Shown one piece after another: positions 22,099 through 33,959 of a stretch of DNA of 64,000 bases. The position numbers and the translations under genes are program-made. Position 1 is the stretch's first letter; every line of letters starts with the position of its first letter. Where the stretch lies: positions 682,001 to 746,000 of the forward strand of contig JARKIP010000003.1 in NCBI GenBank assembly GCA_029990175.1, written 5' to 3'. The notes below the pieces were generated by a model. That model saw nothing but the letters and a program-made list of their open reading frames with translations. It was not told the DNA's origin and ran no database searches. Source of the DNA: Petunia secreta (Eukaryota > Streptophyta > Magnoliopsida > Solanales > Solanaceae).

Positions 22099-22560
22099 AA
22101 CTTTTGTCATTGTAATGACGTAAAGTTGACCCTAAGAGAATCGAAAAATTTTGCCATCATAACGGCATCAGGACTGACTCCAGGAAATTACCAACATTGG
22201 TATTTAGATGTAATTTATAAAAGAAAAAATTCGGCGTTACAACGACGCCACATTGACATCAAAACAAAATTTCATTTCCAGTGATGAACACTACAGTACT
22301 TTTGCAAAAATTCGCCGGCATAACGACGTGAAAAACTGGATCTCAAAACTCCCAACATCGGTATACGAGCCTTTTTCTAAAAAATTCGCCATTATAACGG
22401 CGTGAAAACTGACACGAAATTTTTTTGACTTTCTAACTACTAAGTATGTACATATTTTTTTTGTAAAATTTTCGTCATTATAACGACACAAACTGACATA
22501 TACAAAAGACGGCAAACACCGGCGTTTTTTACAAAAATTTGCCATTACAGCAGTATGACT
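22099..22560 (-). repeat. Degenerate repeats with small hairpins in the Ogre leader
   Basis: Seven loosely repeated units start near 22101, 22150, 22229, 22310, 22384, 22470 and 22538 (spacing 49-86 bp). Each centres on a CATTATAACG-like core. In several the bases flanking the core are complementary but differ between units: GTCATT/AATGAC, TGCC/GGCA, GGCGT/ACGCC, CGCC/GGCG, GTC/GAC. This is the untranslated leader between primer-binding site and ORF1. Confidence 0.6.
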
Positions 22561-23241
22561 CAATTTTATAAAAATAGCAAAACATTTACATTTAAAACAT
22601 AAAATTCAACCTCTTCCTCACTTTTCCTTTCATTTTTCTTTTTCTTTTTCTATTTTTTTTTTCTTTTGAAATCCGTCTCTCCCCAACTTGGTCAGCATAA
22701 CAACCTTTCCTAATCACATGCAACACATAGAATGCTTTTTTAGACAAGTCTTTCCCGGGAAGTCGGTCCCGTTCAGACAAAAGGTAGTCAACCTAGACAA
22801 GTGCAATACCGGTGTATCGCACCTCATTAAGTCGGATATGATGCAGATAATTGGGCCTAAAGGTTTCACTCTAGGTGACACAACTGACTCAGTGTCTAGA
22901 CTGGCTGAAAACCCGGTGGACAAACCGGGCGGAAAGCGTATCAGGGCCATCCGGAGACAGTGTGTCCGGCCTAAAACCCCGTCACGCCTTCCTCCTAAAT
23001 CATGGGCAATTTAGTAAGAAAGTCCCAGATGCCACAAGCAATCTGGTAAGTGCACACGTGTGTGTGTTTCAGAGACTCAGAGGGTTGCGGAGGAAGACAG
23101 TTTATATATACAGTTCAACAATATCAAAGCAGTAACATTCAACTTTTCAGGTGATAACGGCAATAAAATAACAACCAAATATTTAATAAATTAAAACATG
23201 CGACAATTTATCAAAGCCGGAGATTCTAGTTTTCACTAATT
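22561..23241 (-). other. Ogre 5' leader, proximal part
   Basis: Non-coding. It carries a T/C-rich run on the + strand (about 22612-22670) and GC-richer sequence (22740-23000), and leads to the primer-binding site. No coding frame is supported. Confidence 0.55.
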
Positions 23242-23259
23242 TCCCAAGCGGAGTCGCCA
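23242..23259 (-). other. Ogre primer-binding site
   Basis: On the minus strand TGGCGACTCCGCTTGGGA lies three bases after the 5' LTR terminus GTGACA. It starts with TGG, complementary to a tRNA CCA end. Ogre elements are known to prime from tRNA-Arg; the tRNA identity here is inferred, not checked. Confidence 0.75.
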
Positions 23260-23262
23260 AGC

Positions 23263-26200
23263 TGTCACGCCCTAAAAATATTTGTTATTAACTAACCGCG
23301 CGAGGTGCGAGTTTATTTATTTAAAGGCTCGTGACTGGTGTTCAAAAAAGTACAAAAATTATTTAGAGAACTCGGAGTCGCCACTTGACATAGTTTAAGG
23401 TGTGCCAAGTCACCAAAAGGTACCTTGGAACACCTCTGACTCGTCTAATGGTCTGCGTTAGAGATTCGGGTAAGGTTCTCAGCTGACTCTCGGGAAGGTG
23501 TTAGGCACCCTCGAGTCCTGTGCTAAGCACAGTTGCTTTATTGTCACAATTTTAATTTATTAAATATGGTTGTTATATTAATGTCGTTAATTTATACTTT
23601 GATTAAAAGCGTATCATTCCTTTCCAACCTCACAGAGGATTGGACGAATTTACACTTCGATTTACAGTAAATGAGTGGATGCGTAAATAAATGTTTAAAA
23701 TGTATCATGCAATCCCAACCTCATAAAGGATTGGTCTATTTTCTCTTAAAAAAAGAATTTTATTAACCTCAATAATAATCAATTTAGGATTAATTTATCT
23801 TATTTATTTATTTTTTGCGTAACAAGCGGACCACAAGCCACACTTGTCGTTGTGCCTAATCGAGTAAATCTTTTCAATCCTATTTAATTTGCCTAATCGT
23901 TATATTTTTGGATGGGTAATTATGTCAAAGTAGAATGCACTTTGACTAATTCAAAATATAAATGGTTAAAAATTTGCAATATTTAAATAGATTTGTTGAA
24001 GAAAAAAAAAATAATAATAATAAAACACTTGTAGCCATGAGTAAAAATATCATTTGAAGTTGAGCTAAACGTGCAAAATATATTAGTACTTTTTATATAT
24101 ATATAAGTTCCTTCTCTTTAATTTGTAAACAATAATTTGTTATGCCTTTGAGAATAAATGAAGGGTAGCAGACAAAGGCACATGGACCTTATAGAACTAA
24201 TAGGGGTTTGCATGAAAAATGGAGCAGATTATTGGTAAAAAGTGAAACGTTTACAGTTTAGCAACAATATTGGGCTGAAGGCTTTTTTTTTTTTTTTTGA
24301 AAATGGGCAGTTTTTAAAGCCTGTTTTGCACAATTGACCATATTTCTATTCTTATTCCAAATGGTGGCCATATAAAATAACATGTGGTCAGATTTAAGTG
24401 GTCAGATTTAAAGAAAACACCCTAATTTTGAGTCTACTCGTTTCAGAAATCAGTGTTGATTCGCTTTGCACTTATGTCCTATTTTTGCCTACTTATATCA
24501 GTCTCAAACCATTTTTACACAAGTGGCTCACGATTTCAAATATATATTTATATACATAGTTAAAACACAAAATGAGTCACCAAAATATACTTGCTTAATA
24601 AATCATATGCAAACTATTAATGAAACTCAACGTGGTCAAGCAACATGTATTGGGCCTAGATTAAACCATTCTAGATTCTTATCATTTCTTATGACAAATA
24701 GTTAAAAGAATTGCTCAAACGCGAACGTAAGCAAAATGGGATAACTCTTATCAAGCTCGTTTCCATGCATAGATCATCTTTAAACATGACAAATATATAC
24801 AAAGTAAAAGTATAATGCAAGAGTTGGAATATTTACCTAGTGAGTAAACTTCTTGGCACAAGCAAGTAACAAGATCTAACGAGCTTTTAGCCAAACCAAA
24901 TCAAACAAAAAAAAACAGCAGCAAACCCTCCAAAATCAGCACCGAAACAGCCCCTTTAAACTCCTATTTGAACCCCTAAACTTAAAGATTTATGCTCCAA
25001 AAGGCCTATGAAGTAAAGGCTTTTTGGTTCTAAATCTCCTCTCAAAACTTACTAATTTTCTTTAAGTGTTTTTCTCTCAATTTCTTGTAAATTTCAGCTT
25101 GTTCTTGGTGTCTAATGAGGGCATTAAATGGCCCTATTTATGGCTGAAATTGAGAGCCAAAAGGTGGGGTGTGGACTTGTACAAAAGTACAAGCCCACAC
25201 CCTACACTTGAGTGCTTTTAGTCCCATTTTTCAAGCAAAAGTACAGCAGTTGAAAAGCCACTGTTTCAGCCCTCCAAAACAGTCCTAAGAGCTGAAATAA
25301 TATAAGTAGGGTCCTTTAAGAGGACCCCCAATACTCATTACATAAACTAGAAAGAACTAGGATCAACTAGACAAACTAATCAGCCTCAAACTGAGTTGAA
25401 ACTGAACCAGATTCTAACTAAAAGGAACAAACTAGACTTACAAGTAAACTAATTGACTAAACTAAATCAAAACTCAAGACCAAAGCAAGAACAATCATTT
25501 AAACTAGTTGCTTTCAGATTCTGGACAGTTAAACATGCTTTCAGATTTCAGTTCCCTGCCTCGCAAACTCATGTAAACACACAGCCACACACAGTAAACT
25601 TCAAATATGCTTTGTTAGGATGAACTAGCGTGTGAAAAAGCTCCAAACGAAACAATCAACATTTGTTCAATATTTACCAAGCTCGGATAATTTTCTTTGA
25701 TTACTAGACAGTCAACAACTTTCATGTTTAAATTGCTAAGACTTCATCAGCATAACAAGAGCTTATTCACATGCTAAAATTAATCTAAAGAAATATTTAT
25801 CCCTGAACAAACCTAAACGAAATGAGTGAAGTAAAGGAAACAGGGCCAAGGGAATTTCTTCTAACCCGTCTCAAGTTGATCACTTCAAAACATCGACGCC
25901 ACTGCTTAGTCGCAGCTTCAATCGTCACTGCTTCACCCTCGCTGCCACAGTTCTAGTTTTGTCGTGCCACTGTTACAGCTGCGACGTACTGTCTAATCAA
26001 AACATAACAGCTCCAAATGATACCATAAACAAACCCCCGCCATTGACATCACTGCCTCGCTGCCTCCACCGCGACTCGTACACTGCCTAATCGAAACAGA
26101 ACCAAACATATCACCCCACTGCCTCCGTTCATCAATAAATCATCATCATTATAGCCTTCCCTCACTGCCCCAAAACAGAAAAACATCACCATCACTGCCT

Positions 26201-27170
26201 TAAATCCATCATTTCCAACGACACAAATCCGAACACCCCCTATATCGCAACGATCACAACTCCCCACTATCGCAGCCTCGCCATCAACAAAAACCATAAC
26301 CAAATCAGCCCCGGATTCATCCTCATCACATCAAACCAAATCACCATCAAGTCGCACCATAACACAAAAGAAAAGAAAGAAAAATAAGAAGAAGAAGAAC
26401 AAGGAAAAAAAATAGAAAGAGAAACGAAAAACAGAAAGGGGAAACGGGACACGGGACTGGGCAAAAAGGAGAGGGGTTTTTGGGAGATGGGGTACAAGGG
26501 GTGACGGGGAAGGGTAAAGGGAAGGGAAAGAAGTGGAGAAAAACTAAAAACTCACCGGATTTGGAAGTTTGACCGAGCTTTGACCGTTGATCTACTCTAA
26601 ACCGTCGGGATTTTGAAGAAAATAATAGCGGAAATGGAAAGAGGGGGCCGAGATCTATAAAATAGTTTATTTTTGTATTTTTCCGGCCACCGGAGGTGGT
26701 GGCCGGCTGGCGGAACAGTGGCGGGGCCACGGTGGGACTATGTTTTCCGGCGGCTGAGGAAATTTCGGCATAGCTTCGCTGGTCCTGATGGACTTGAGGG
26801 GTGTGAAATGAGAAGTGAAGTGTTTTTTTGTTTAAATAGGTGGGGTATGGGCCGGGTTAACAAATGGGCTGACGGGCCAATGTACTGGGCTGATATTTTT
26901 TTATATATAGCCACAAAAATGATTTATACATACAAAATTAACTAACATAAGATCACATAATCTACACTAAATATCACAATTAATCATAGATTACAATTAG
27001 ACACATAACAAGCAATTTTCGGCCATTTTCATATTTTCCATCCTAATTAAAGACAAATTTAGCTAAGAATAACACTAGAAGTCCGGAAAAATTTGACGAG
27101 ACGTCCTAAGAATCTAATACGACTATTTTGACTATTTTTTAATTGTGTGTGCCAAAATTAGGTGATTACA
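23263..27170 (-). repeat. Ogre 5' LTR (right on the + strand)
   Basis: 3908 bp, near-identical partner of 4781-8686. Read on the minus strand it begins TGTAATCACC and ends GGGCGTGACA, followed by the primer-binding site. Transcription of the element should start inside this copy. Confidence 0.93.
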
Positions 27171-27716
27171 AACTCGAAAGAGGGAATTTAATTACGTAAT
27201 AAGAAAGAATAGGACTAGTTTGTGAACCCATGCATCGGGGAACCAATTTGTGAGTAGGATAGACATATACTTGCTCGCCTAGTTTAACTAATTACAGAAT
27301 TCGTTAATGCGTGCACGTGATTCAACCCATAGACATATAGGGATTGGAGTAGCCTGCATAGACCGTGAAGAATCGAAAGGTTTTCACTGGTACATTTAAT
27401 CTGTTAGTTAGTAACCCGGGATTTAAGAAGTGGAATCAATTGGAAAACTCAACTGGATTGTTCGTAACTCTAACCCTGGACCGTCTCCTTATTACTGATA
27501 ACAACCAAGTTTTGCTCCATTGCTTGAATTCACTTTCACCATTTAATTACTGTTCTTTAGTTAACAAAATTCTCACTATTGGAAAAAGATCCCTGAATAG
27601 TTTAAATAAATTGTTTGCTAGAACTCAGTCTGCATAGTCCTCGTGGGAACGATACTCATCTTATCACTTTATTACTTGTCGACCACGTATACTTGCGTGT
27701 GCGTTTGGGAGCAACA
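27171..27716 (+). repeat. Athila-like LTR, second part
   Basis: Starts with the second copy of the duplication AACTC and continues the LTR that was interrupted at 4780, ending GGGAGCAACA at 27716. Together the two pieces give an LTR of about 1.33 kb. The next bases AGTTTTTGGC look like the start of a primer-binding region rather than host sequence. Confidence 0.7.
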
Positions 27717-28250
27717 AGTTTTTGGCACGATCAGATGCCACAACCAAAAACTCATTGCTTGAAGTTAAATTTAGCCAATCAGTCACCTCTGGAGTAGCTA
27801 TGATACCATTTCTTTTTAAAGGAACATCACCAATAGCTCTAGTCATTGGGAAGTGGCCTATGAGGAGAGGAACATTATTACTACGAGTCGTGAATATACC
27901 TCCAACAACTTCAACCCTAGCCTTCTCATCCAACCTCAAAGCATTATGATCTCTCGTCAACTCTTTGGCGACAAGAACATCATGCATATTCCGAGAGCAA
28001 ACAAGTGCCTTTGAATCGCCAACGTTTGCAACTAAAACATGATTGTTATACATGAGGGCAACAACTGCAGTAGATCCTGAATAAAGTTGGAGTTCAACAG
28101 CAACCTTGGAAAATTCTGTATCAATATCCTCGATGGTATTCACTAATGATGATTTCAGAAATTCGGTTAAGTTAGAAGAAGCTTGTTGATCACCGAAATT
28201 ATTCGTAAGCATAATAAACTTATCCAAAAAGATTCTTGACGCCATGTCAC
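27717..28250 (-). pseudogene. Protein phosphatase 2C fragment
   Basis: One open frame of about 175 codons on the minus strand shows the middle of a PP2C catalytic domain: SGSTAVVALMYNNHVLVANV then GDSKALVCS; KELTRDHNALRLDEKARVEVVGG; PMTRAIGD and LKRNGIIATPEVTDW; FLVVASD. These match conserved PP2C motifs, including the metal-binding Asp of GDS and the TRAIGD segment. The upstream motif with the first metal ligands (DGHGG type) and the C-terminal DN motif are missing. The fragment is cut on one side by the Athila-like LTR and on the other by the candidate MULE end at 28253, so it cannot make an active phosphatase. By memory the pattern is closest to the plant PP2C 51 group. It may be the original target gene of both insertions. 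Confidence 0.8.
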
Positions 28251-28252
28251 TA

Positions 28253-28646
28253 GGGGCTTTTTGCTACATGACCTATCCCAAGTCTTCAATTAAAAAAATG
28301 ACCTCCAAGTTTTAAGAATTGGGTAAATGTCCTCCTCATTTTTAATCATGATTAGAACTTAATTACACCTAAACAATAAGTATACATGTCAACCCCCCAA
28401 GTTTTAAATAATATACTTTGACCCATACTTGAAAAATAAAAAAAAATCCCCCCTCCCCCAAATTTTTCCCGCTAGAAATTTCCCCCCTCTTCTTCTTACC
28501 AAGCTCGTTCATTGGCCTCTCCATTGGCTTCTTCTTCAAAAATAGCCCCCAAATTCATACCAGACTTTTATAATCAATTAGACCAATCACAAATTCAATT
28601 CTCATCATCAATTATCCTCATTTCGTAATTGGTTGTCGTGGGATAC
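28253..28646 (+). mobile_element. Candidate MULE terminal region (left end)
   Basis: Sequence starting at about 28255 (GGGGCTTTTTGCTACATGAC) runs into AT-rich repeats typical of Mutator-like terminal inverted repeats (ATGACCTCCAAGTTTTAAG). It abuts the PP2C frame. I searched the right end of the window by eye for the inverted partner and did not find it, so the other end would lie beyond 64000. The assignment to the MULE of 40.8-53.6 kb is inference. Confidence 0.3.
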
Positions 28647-28655
28647 TTTTTTTTT

Positions 28656-29647
28656 AAGCGAATATCACCAAGCTTATAGCTTAGTGACACATTTTATTAA
28701 TAATGAAATCCAAAAAACAAAGTCTTACAAAATTAAATAAAAACAATCGACATGTAGAAACTACGTAAAGTATAGCTAACAACACCCTATATGCATGCCA
28801 TTGAATTACAATTCCCCAATTGGATTGAGCATTAAAAAATGCTAATACCACCAATATGAAGTAATGTCCTTCAATAACAATGCATTTAACAATAATTATA
28901 TTAGCTATTTCTAATGAGATGTAACAAATTTGATGAAGAGGACGCAGCATCCCTTTGAAGGCATAAAGAATGCAGTTCTTCGAACAATACTTGGAGCCCA
29001 TGTGATTGCATGGTAATACACAGAAACCGGACCAAATTAAAGGTACAATGGCGCACAATCTGCCCAGAATCCCCATGACCAAATGGTTCCTCGCATCGCA
29101 TTTGTGAAGAACAACGGTGTACCAACGGCACAAGCTGCCTAACAATTGGTGCACCCATCTCTTAAGTAATTCCCAGATTAGCATTTGGTCAACTTTAATT
29201 ACTAGCTCAAAATAAGTAAGTAACAAAAAGCAAACCACAATGGGATATATCCACCTCCAAAACACGCTGCTACAGTGTATTATCCAAATAGAGCAAAGGT
29301 GCTCCAAACAACCATTCAGAAAGCCTCTCAAAATTGTTATCAAGCATAAAAATCGAGCCCCAAAGATGTAGCTCAATTGATCACATAGTACGAAGTTGAA
29401 GATGAAACACTTCTTCCTCACGAACATAGCCTTGCACATGACATCGAAAAGGCTAAAAACAGTGCCCAGCGTACACTGCCTCCATACGCTAAAAATAAGC
29501 TGCAGCTTCCTTTGTTTGAAATGTAGGGGAGTCATAACTTCCTGGTAAAAAAATAACCAAGAACAACAATAATAACACACCTCCTTCAGTTTGAAATCCC
29601 TGCAAAATGAACAAACATTGTTAGTATAAAACCTATCTCCATCCTCC
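28656..29647 (-). other. LINE 3' untranslated region
   Basis: Follows the ORF2 stop on the minus strand and leads to the poly-A tail. A 299-codon frame (28681-29580) occupies it but shows no recognisable domain and is Cys/Phe/Leu-rich, so I treat it as chance. Confidence 0.6.
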
Positions 29648-32600
29648 TCATTGCGATCGTGGCCTATGTTTCAATAGTTTAGCTCGAAAAGTTGGGAGCT
29701 GCGTCTTATCCCAATTCAAAATTCGTTTCCCAACCACATTTAACTCATTGAAGCTATGAAGTTCAAGCTCATTCAACTCAAACGCCATGTTAGCCAAGTG
29801 ATCCGCCATCCTATTCCCTTTACGCAATACATGGACAAAACTAAAATTACCTCGAGTCCTCATAGCTTGTATCTCCTCAATCACCTTGGATATAGTCCAA
29901 ACAACAGCCCATTCGCCTTCTATTATGTTCTTGAGAAGCAAAGAATCCTTCTCCATTACAATAGGAGAAGTAATATGAGCAATGCAATATTTCATAGCTT
30001 CACAAATAGCCACTGCCTCAGCCCTCACGTTGGTACCTTCACCTATTAATTTTGCCTTGGCATAAATCAAATCTCCCTCAACATTACGTAAACAAAATCC
30101 ATATGAGCTCAACCCCGGATTCCCTCTACATGCGCCATCCGTATTACATTTAACTTTACCCAACTGTGGACCACGCCAACAAACCTTGACATAGCTGAAT
30201 TTTGGTCGATATTCTTCAAGAAATTGAACCAAAAAAGGCCACTCATTTGGTGCAGCACACAAACCTGGATAGCGAACCACCAAGAGCCTATGCAGATTCC
30301 AATTTATTTCATGAACCACACGATGAAATGAGACGCGACCCCCATGGGCTATCGTGTTTCGCCTCTTCCACAACTCCCACACAATACAAGCAGGAATAGG
30401 TTGACACAATAACCTTAGCCATGAGCATTTCCTACACTGCCACCATCTAGTTATCACTTGACGAAACCTCCAGTCGTGAATCACAAATCCAACTGTGTTT
30501 GCGTAATATGACCATACATTTTTGGCAAAGGAACTTGTAACAAAAAGATTCTCACGAGTTTCAACCCTTGGGTGCATACAACACCAACAGCGTGAAGGCA
30601 GATTATACCCAATCCTTCTCAATTCGTCATCTAGGGGCAGTTTGCCTTTCCATGCACGCCACAATACAAAAGAAATTTTGAAAGGCATGCCTTTAAACCA
30701 CATAAGTTCATACTCCTTTTTAACTATTCCTTTGCCACGAACATAATTATAAGCACTGCTTACCGTGAATTCACCATTCGAAGTAAGTTCCCAAGATGGA
30801 AAGTCGCGCCTTTGTGCAAGATTTCCTGGCTGAATATTGTCCACAACATGTTGCGCTAACTCATTTGGTAATGCTTTAAAGAGGAGTTGCTGGTTCCACC
30901 CATCTTCATTATAAAAATCCTTCACCACATTCAACTCCTCCTTAATGTAAAACCTGGGAGGAACAACAAAACACAAAGCACCAATACGCGACCAATTATC
31001 ATACCAAAAATGAGATGACTCTTGCCTAACGTGCCAAATAATCTCATGATCCACCATTTCCCTAACAAGTAGCATTTTTTGCCAAATAGGAGAGCCATCA
31101 GTATACGACACAATAGAGTAGTGCAATTTCTTGCAATACTTATTAGCCATAAAAGTACCCCAAAGAGAAGTTTTAGTCCTAAAGTTCCACCACAATTTAG
31201 CAAATAGAGCATTTGCAATATCATACAAGGACTTAAATCCAACACCTCCCTCAGCTGGAGGTTTACATAAAGTATCCCAGGAAGCCCAATGCCTCCTTGA
31301 ATGCTCCTCAGAATTGTTCCAAAAAAAAATTAGCAAATATTTTATGAAGTTGATCAATAACACTATCTGGAGGATTGACTGCAGACAAAAGATGAATAGG
31401 CATACTTTGTAGGACATGCATAATTAAAACAGCCCTACCTCCATAAGACAACATCTTTGCCTTTCAGGATTGCAATTTCTTCCTAATCTTTGACACCAGA
31501 TCATCTAACTGAGCTTTGTTTTTTTTTTTTTTTTTTGTGTAACTGGACACCCTAAATAAGTAAAAGGAAAAGTACCTCGCTGAATTTGAGAAATTTGCTC
31601 CACCCTATCAACAATTTCCTGCTCCACCTGGTGATACAAATAGACATCACTCTTTTCTTTGTTAATCTTCTGGCCACTGGCACCCTCATAAGCATCCAAC
31701 ACCCCCATAATCAGTCGCAGGGAGGTAGTATCTGCTGAAGAAAATAAAATAATATCATCTGCATATGCTAAGTGATTGATAGGAGGACTCCACTTAAGCA
31801 TAGCAAATTCTTTGAACATAGCATTCTGGTGCAAAGCATTCAGGGCCCTGGACAGCACCTCAGCTGAAAGAATAAATAGAGTAGGAGACAAAGGATCCCC
31901 TTGCTTCAAACCTCTGGTAGAATTAAAAAAGCCATGAGGCTGGCCATTAAAAAGAATAGAGTACCAATTGTTAGACAATAGCCTTCAAACCATATCAATG
32001 CATCTCTCACCAAATCACATCTTCCTAAGAACTTTAGACAAGAACAACCAGGACACACGATCATAGGCCTTCATCATATCAAGTTTGATGACAACATTGG
32101 CCTCTTTGGCTCTTTTTCTAATATCATCAATTATCTCCTGAGCCAGCAGCACATTCTCCACAATACTCCTTCCCCTAACAAAACCAGCCTACGTAGGAGA
32201 TATCAAATCAGGTAACAAATCAACTAACCTGTCATGTAAGACCCTGGAAATTACTTTGTTTGAGAAATTACTCAAACTAATAGGCCGGAGATCAGAAAAA
32301 GTAGCAACATTAGGCTTCTTAGGGAGGAGCACTAAATTTGTATGAGATACAAATCTAGGAATATCATGTCCCACAAAGAAAGCCTGCACCATACTAGTAA
32401 GATCAGTAGCTCTGACATCCCAACACACTTGATAAAACTTCCTTGTAAAGCCATCAGGACCTGAAGCACTGTCACCATTCAGGCCAAATACTGCATTCTT
32501 TACCTCTTCCATAGAAGGAATTTCTTCAATAGCAAGATTCTGCTCAGCACTAACCATTTCAGGGACATGTAATAGCAAATCAAAATTCAGTTCCTGGCCA

Positions 32601-32726
32601 TCATTAGCAAATTGTTGTTGAAAAAACTCCACAGCTTCCACAGCCATATCATTTTCATCATTCAGCCAATTTCCAAGTCTGTCCTGGATTCTATGAATTT
32701 TAAGCTTCTTCCTCCTGCCTTGTACC
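29648..32726 (-). pseudogene. LINE ORF2, 3' part: reverse transcriptase, zf-RVT, RNase H
   Basis: Reverse transcriptase pieces at 32647-32189 (ASGPDGFTRKFYQVCW, LLPKKPNVATFSDLRPISLS) and 31978-31505 (GLKQGDPLSPTLF, catalytic YADD near 31762-31775) are separated by a stretch with TAG at 32188-ish and two TGA codons near 31980-32020. A frame change follows near 31440-31510. The downstream frame 31417-29648 gives the zinc-binding RT-associated domain (FKISFVLWRAWKGKLPLDDE, CWCC) and an RNase H domain with CNTDGACRGNPGLSSYGF, AEAVAI, EKDSLLL and RMADHLA, so the four acidic residues are present. All three stops can be explained by single transitions (CAG to TAG, TGG to TGA). The gene copied its own RNA at the target site by target-primed reverse transcription; this copy is dead. 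Confidence 0.9.
32719..32726. repeat. hAT target-site duplication CTTGTACC (left)
   Basis: The eight bases before 32727 recur at 37288-37295. Eight bases is the hAT superfamily signature. One copy belongs to LINE ORF2. Confidence 0.93.
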
Positions 32727-32740
32727 TAAGGGTGTCTATT

Positions 32741-32940
32741 GACCCGGTCCGGTCCGGTCCCGGTTCGGCTTGTCCGGTCCGGTCCGGTCCGGTCCGGTGT
32801 TTTGTTGGCAAAAAAAATCCGACACCGGCCCGGTTCCGGTCCGGTGCACCGATGCAATTGCACCAATACCGGATCGGAACCGGAACCGGCAGCCGGATAT
32901 TGTACCGGTCCCGGTCCGGTTTGATCCGGTTCGGTTCGGT
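32741..32940. repeat. hAT left subterminal CCGGT repeats
   Basis: Clustered copies of GGTCCGGT and GGTTCCGG in both orientations near the left end. Matching clusters lie near the right end (37118-37270) and inside the element (33680-33725). Short subterminal repeats are the usual transposase-binding sites of hAT elements. Confidence 0.75.
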
Positions 32941-33176
32941 TCGTTAATTATTATTTTTTTTGTTTTAAATTAAATTTTTTATTTTTTAAAATACTAAAAT
33001 CTAAATAAACAACACAAAACACATATAATATATTCAACAATACACACATTACATTATGTTGGAAAATGAAAATGCATAATTAGAAAATAAAAACATGAAA
33101 ATAGACTAGAAATTAGAAAAATACATAAATTTTCAAGTTCATCGACTCAACACTGACTCAACTCAATCATCAGTCA

Positions 33177-33458
33177 TCAGTCATCACGTGGTTGCAGATA
33201 TTTGCCACCAGCACGAGCTGCCCATTCGGGGTCATGATGGTTTTCCAAGTGGGTCTTAAACCTCAGTGTCCCTCCAGTATTTGTTCCATCTTCCCAATTC
33301 CAAACTTTCTGACAAAGAGTACATTGAGCTTTGCCGGTATCATTATTTTTTGTGATAAATTCCCAAACTTCGGATCGTTTAGTTCTTTTTGGAGCAGCAG
33401 ACGGACCTACGTTAGTAGCACCTTGAACTTGATTTGCATTATTTGCATTTGCAGCCAT
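33177..33458 (-). CDS. Stand-alone BED zinc-finger ORF in the hAT element
   Basis: 93 codons with an ATG start at 33458. The N-terminus is Asn/Ala-rich (MAANANNANQVQGATN), followed by a BED-type finger: KRSEVWEFITKNN, then CTLCQKVW, then a His pair in TLRFKTHLENHH, and AARAGGKY. It closely resembles the finger at the N-terminal part of the transposase in the same element (CNICKKVW, GKLRTHLENHH) but stops right after it. It has its own upstream region, which copies the right subterminal sequence of the transposon. It may be a truncated transposase relict or a DNA-binding accessory or repressor protein. Expression is unproven. Confidence 0.6.
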   Translation of the reverse strand: MAANANNANQVQGATNVGPSAAPKRTKRSEVWEFITKNNDTGKAQCTLCQKVWNWEDGTNTGGTLRFKTHLENHHDPEWAARAGGKYLQPRDD

Positions 33459-33959
33459 GTTGATAGAAAATTTAATAAAATAGCTTTTTTTTTAAGAGAA
33501 ATGAATAGAAAATATTGAATTGTTATTAATTTGATCAAATATGGGAGTATTTATAGGCAAAATAGGTAGGGGAGGGTTGTAGGGGCGTTTATGGGTGTGG
33601 GGGTGGGAAAAATAGCCGTTTATGGCCGTTGCCAACGGCTATTTTTCAAAATGGAGCGGATTTGGACATAAATTTGAAGTGGGCCGGTCCGGTCCGGTTC
33701 CGGTCCGGTCCGGCCCGGTTTTGTCGGTTTCTTTATTTTTTTTTTGTTTTTTGTTTTTTGGTTATTTGTTTTGTTTAAATTTTAGTTTTATTTAATAACT
33801 TTTATATAATACTAGTAATCTAGTATTAAAATATTAACTATTATGTAATGTAGTATTTTAGTATTATAAAAGTATAATTGAGTAGTTTTTTATAAAACTT
33901 AGTAATCTAGTATAACTTAATAAATTGTTATTTTTTCAAACTTAATACTAAGTTAGTAG

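Larger units (their letters stand above)
4781..27170 (-). mobile_element. Complete Ogre/Tat-type Ty3-gypsy retrotransposon, 22.4 kb
   Basis: Two direct repeats of 3906 and 3908 bp bound a 14.6-kb internal region, with a 5-bp target duplication outside. Read on the minus strand the LTRs run TGTAATCACC...GGGCGTGACA. The internal order is primer-binding site, leader, ORF1, gag-protease, short intron, RT-RNase H-second RNase H-integrase, long 3' untranslated region with tandem repeats, polypurine tract. An extra ORF upstream of gag, an intron between protease and RT, a second archaeal-type RNase H and great length are established marks of the Ogre branch of the Tat lineage. The element carries four in-frame stops (two in ORF1, two in pol), so this copy is probably not autonomous now. 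Confidence 0.92.

Noticed and set aside
27717..28250. Functional PP2C gene
   Set aside because: Both ends of the catalytic domain are missing at transposon boundaries, including the first metal-binding motif.
28681..29580. 299-codon frame on the minus strand after LINE ORF2
   Set aside because: No domain, odd Cys/Phe/Leu composition, and it lies in the position of the LINE 3' untranslated region up to the poly-A tail.
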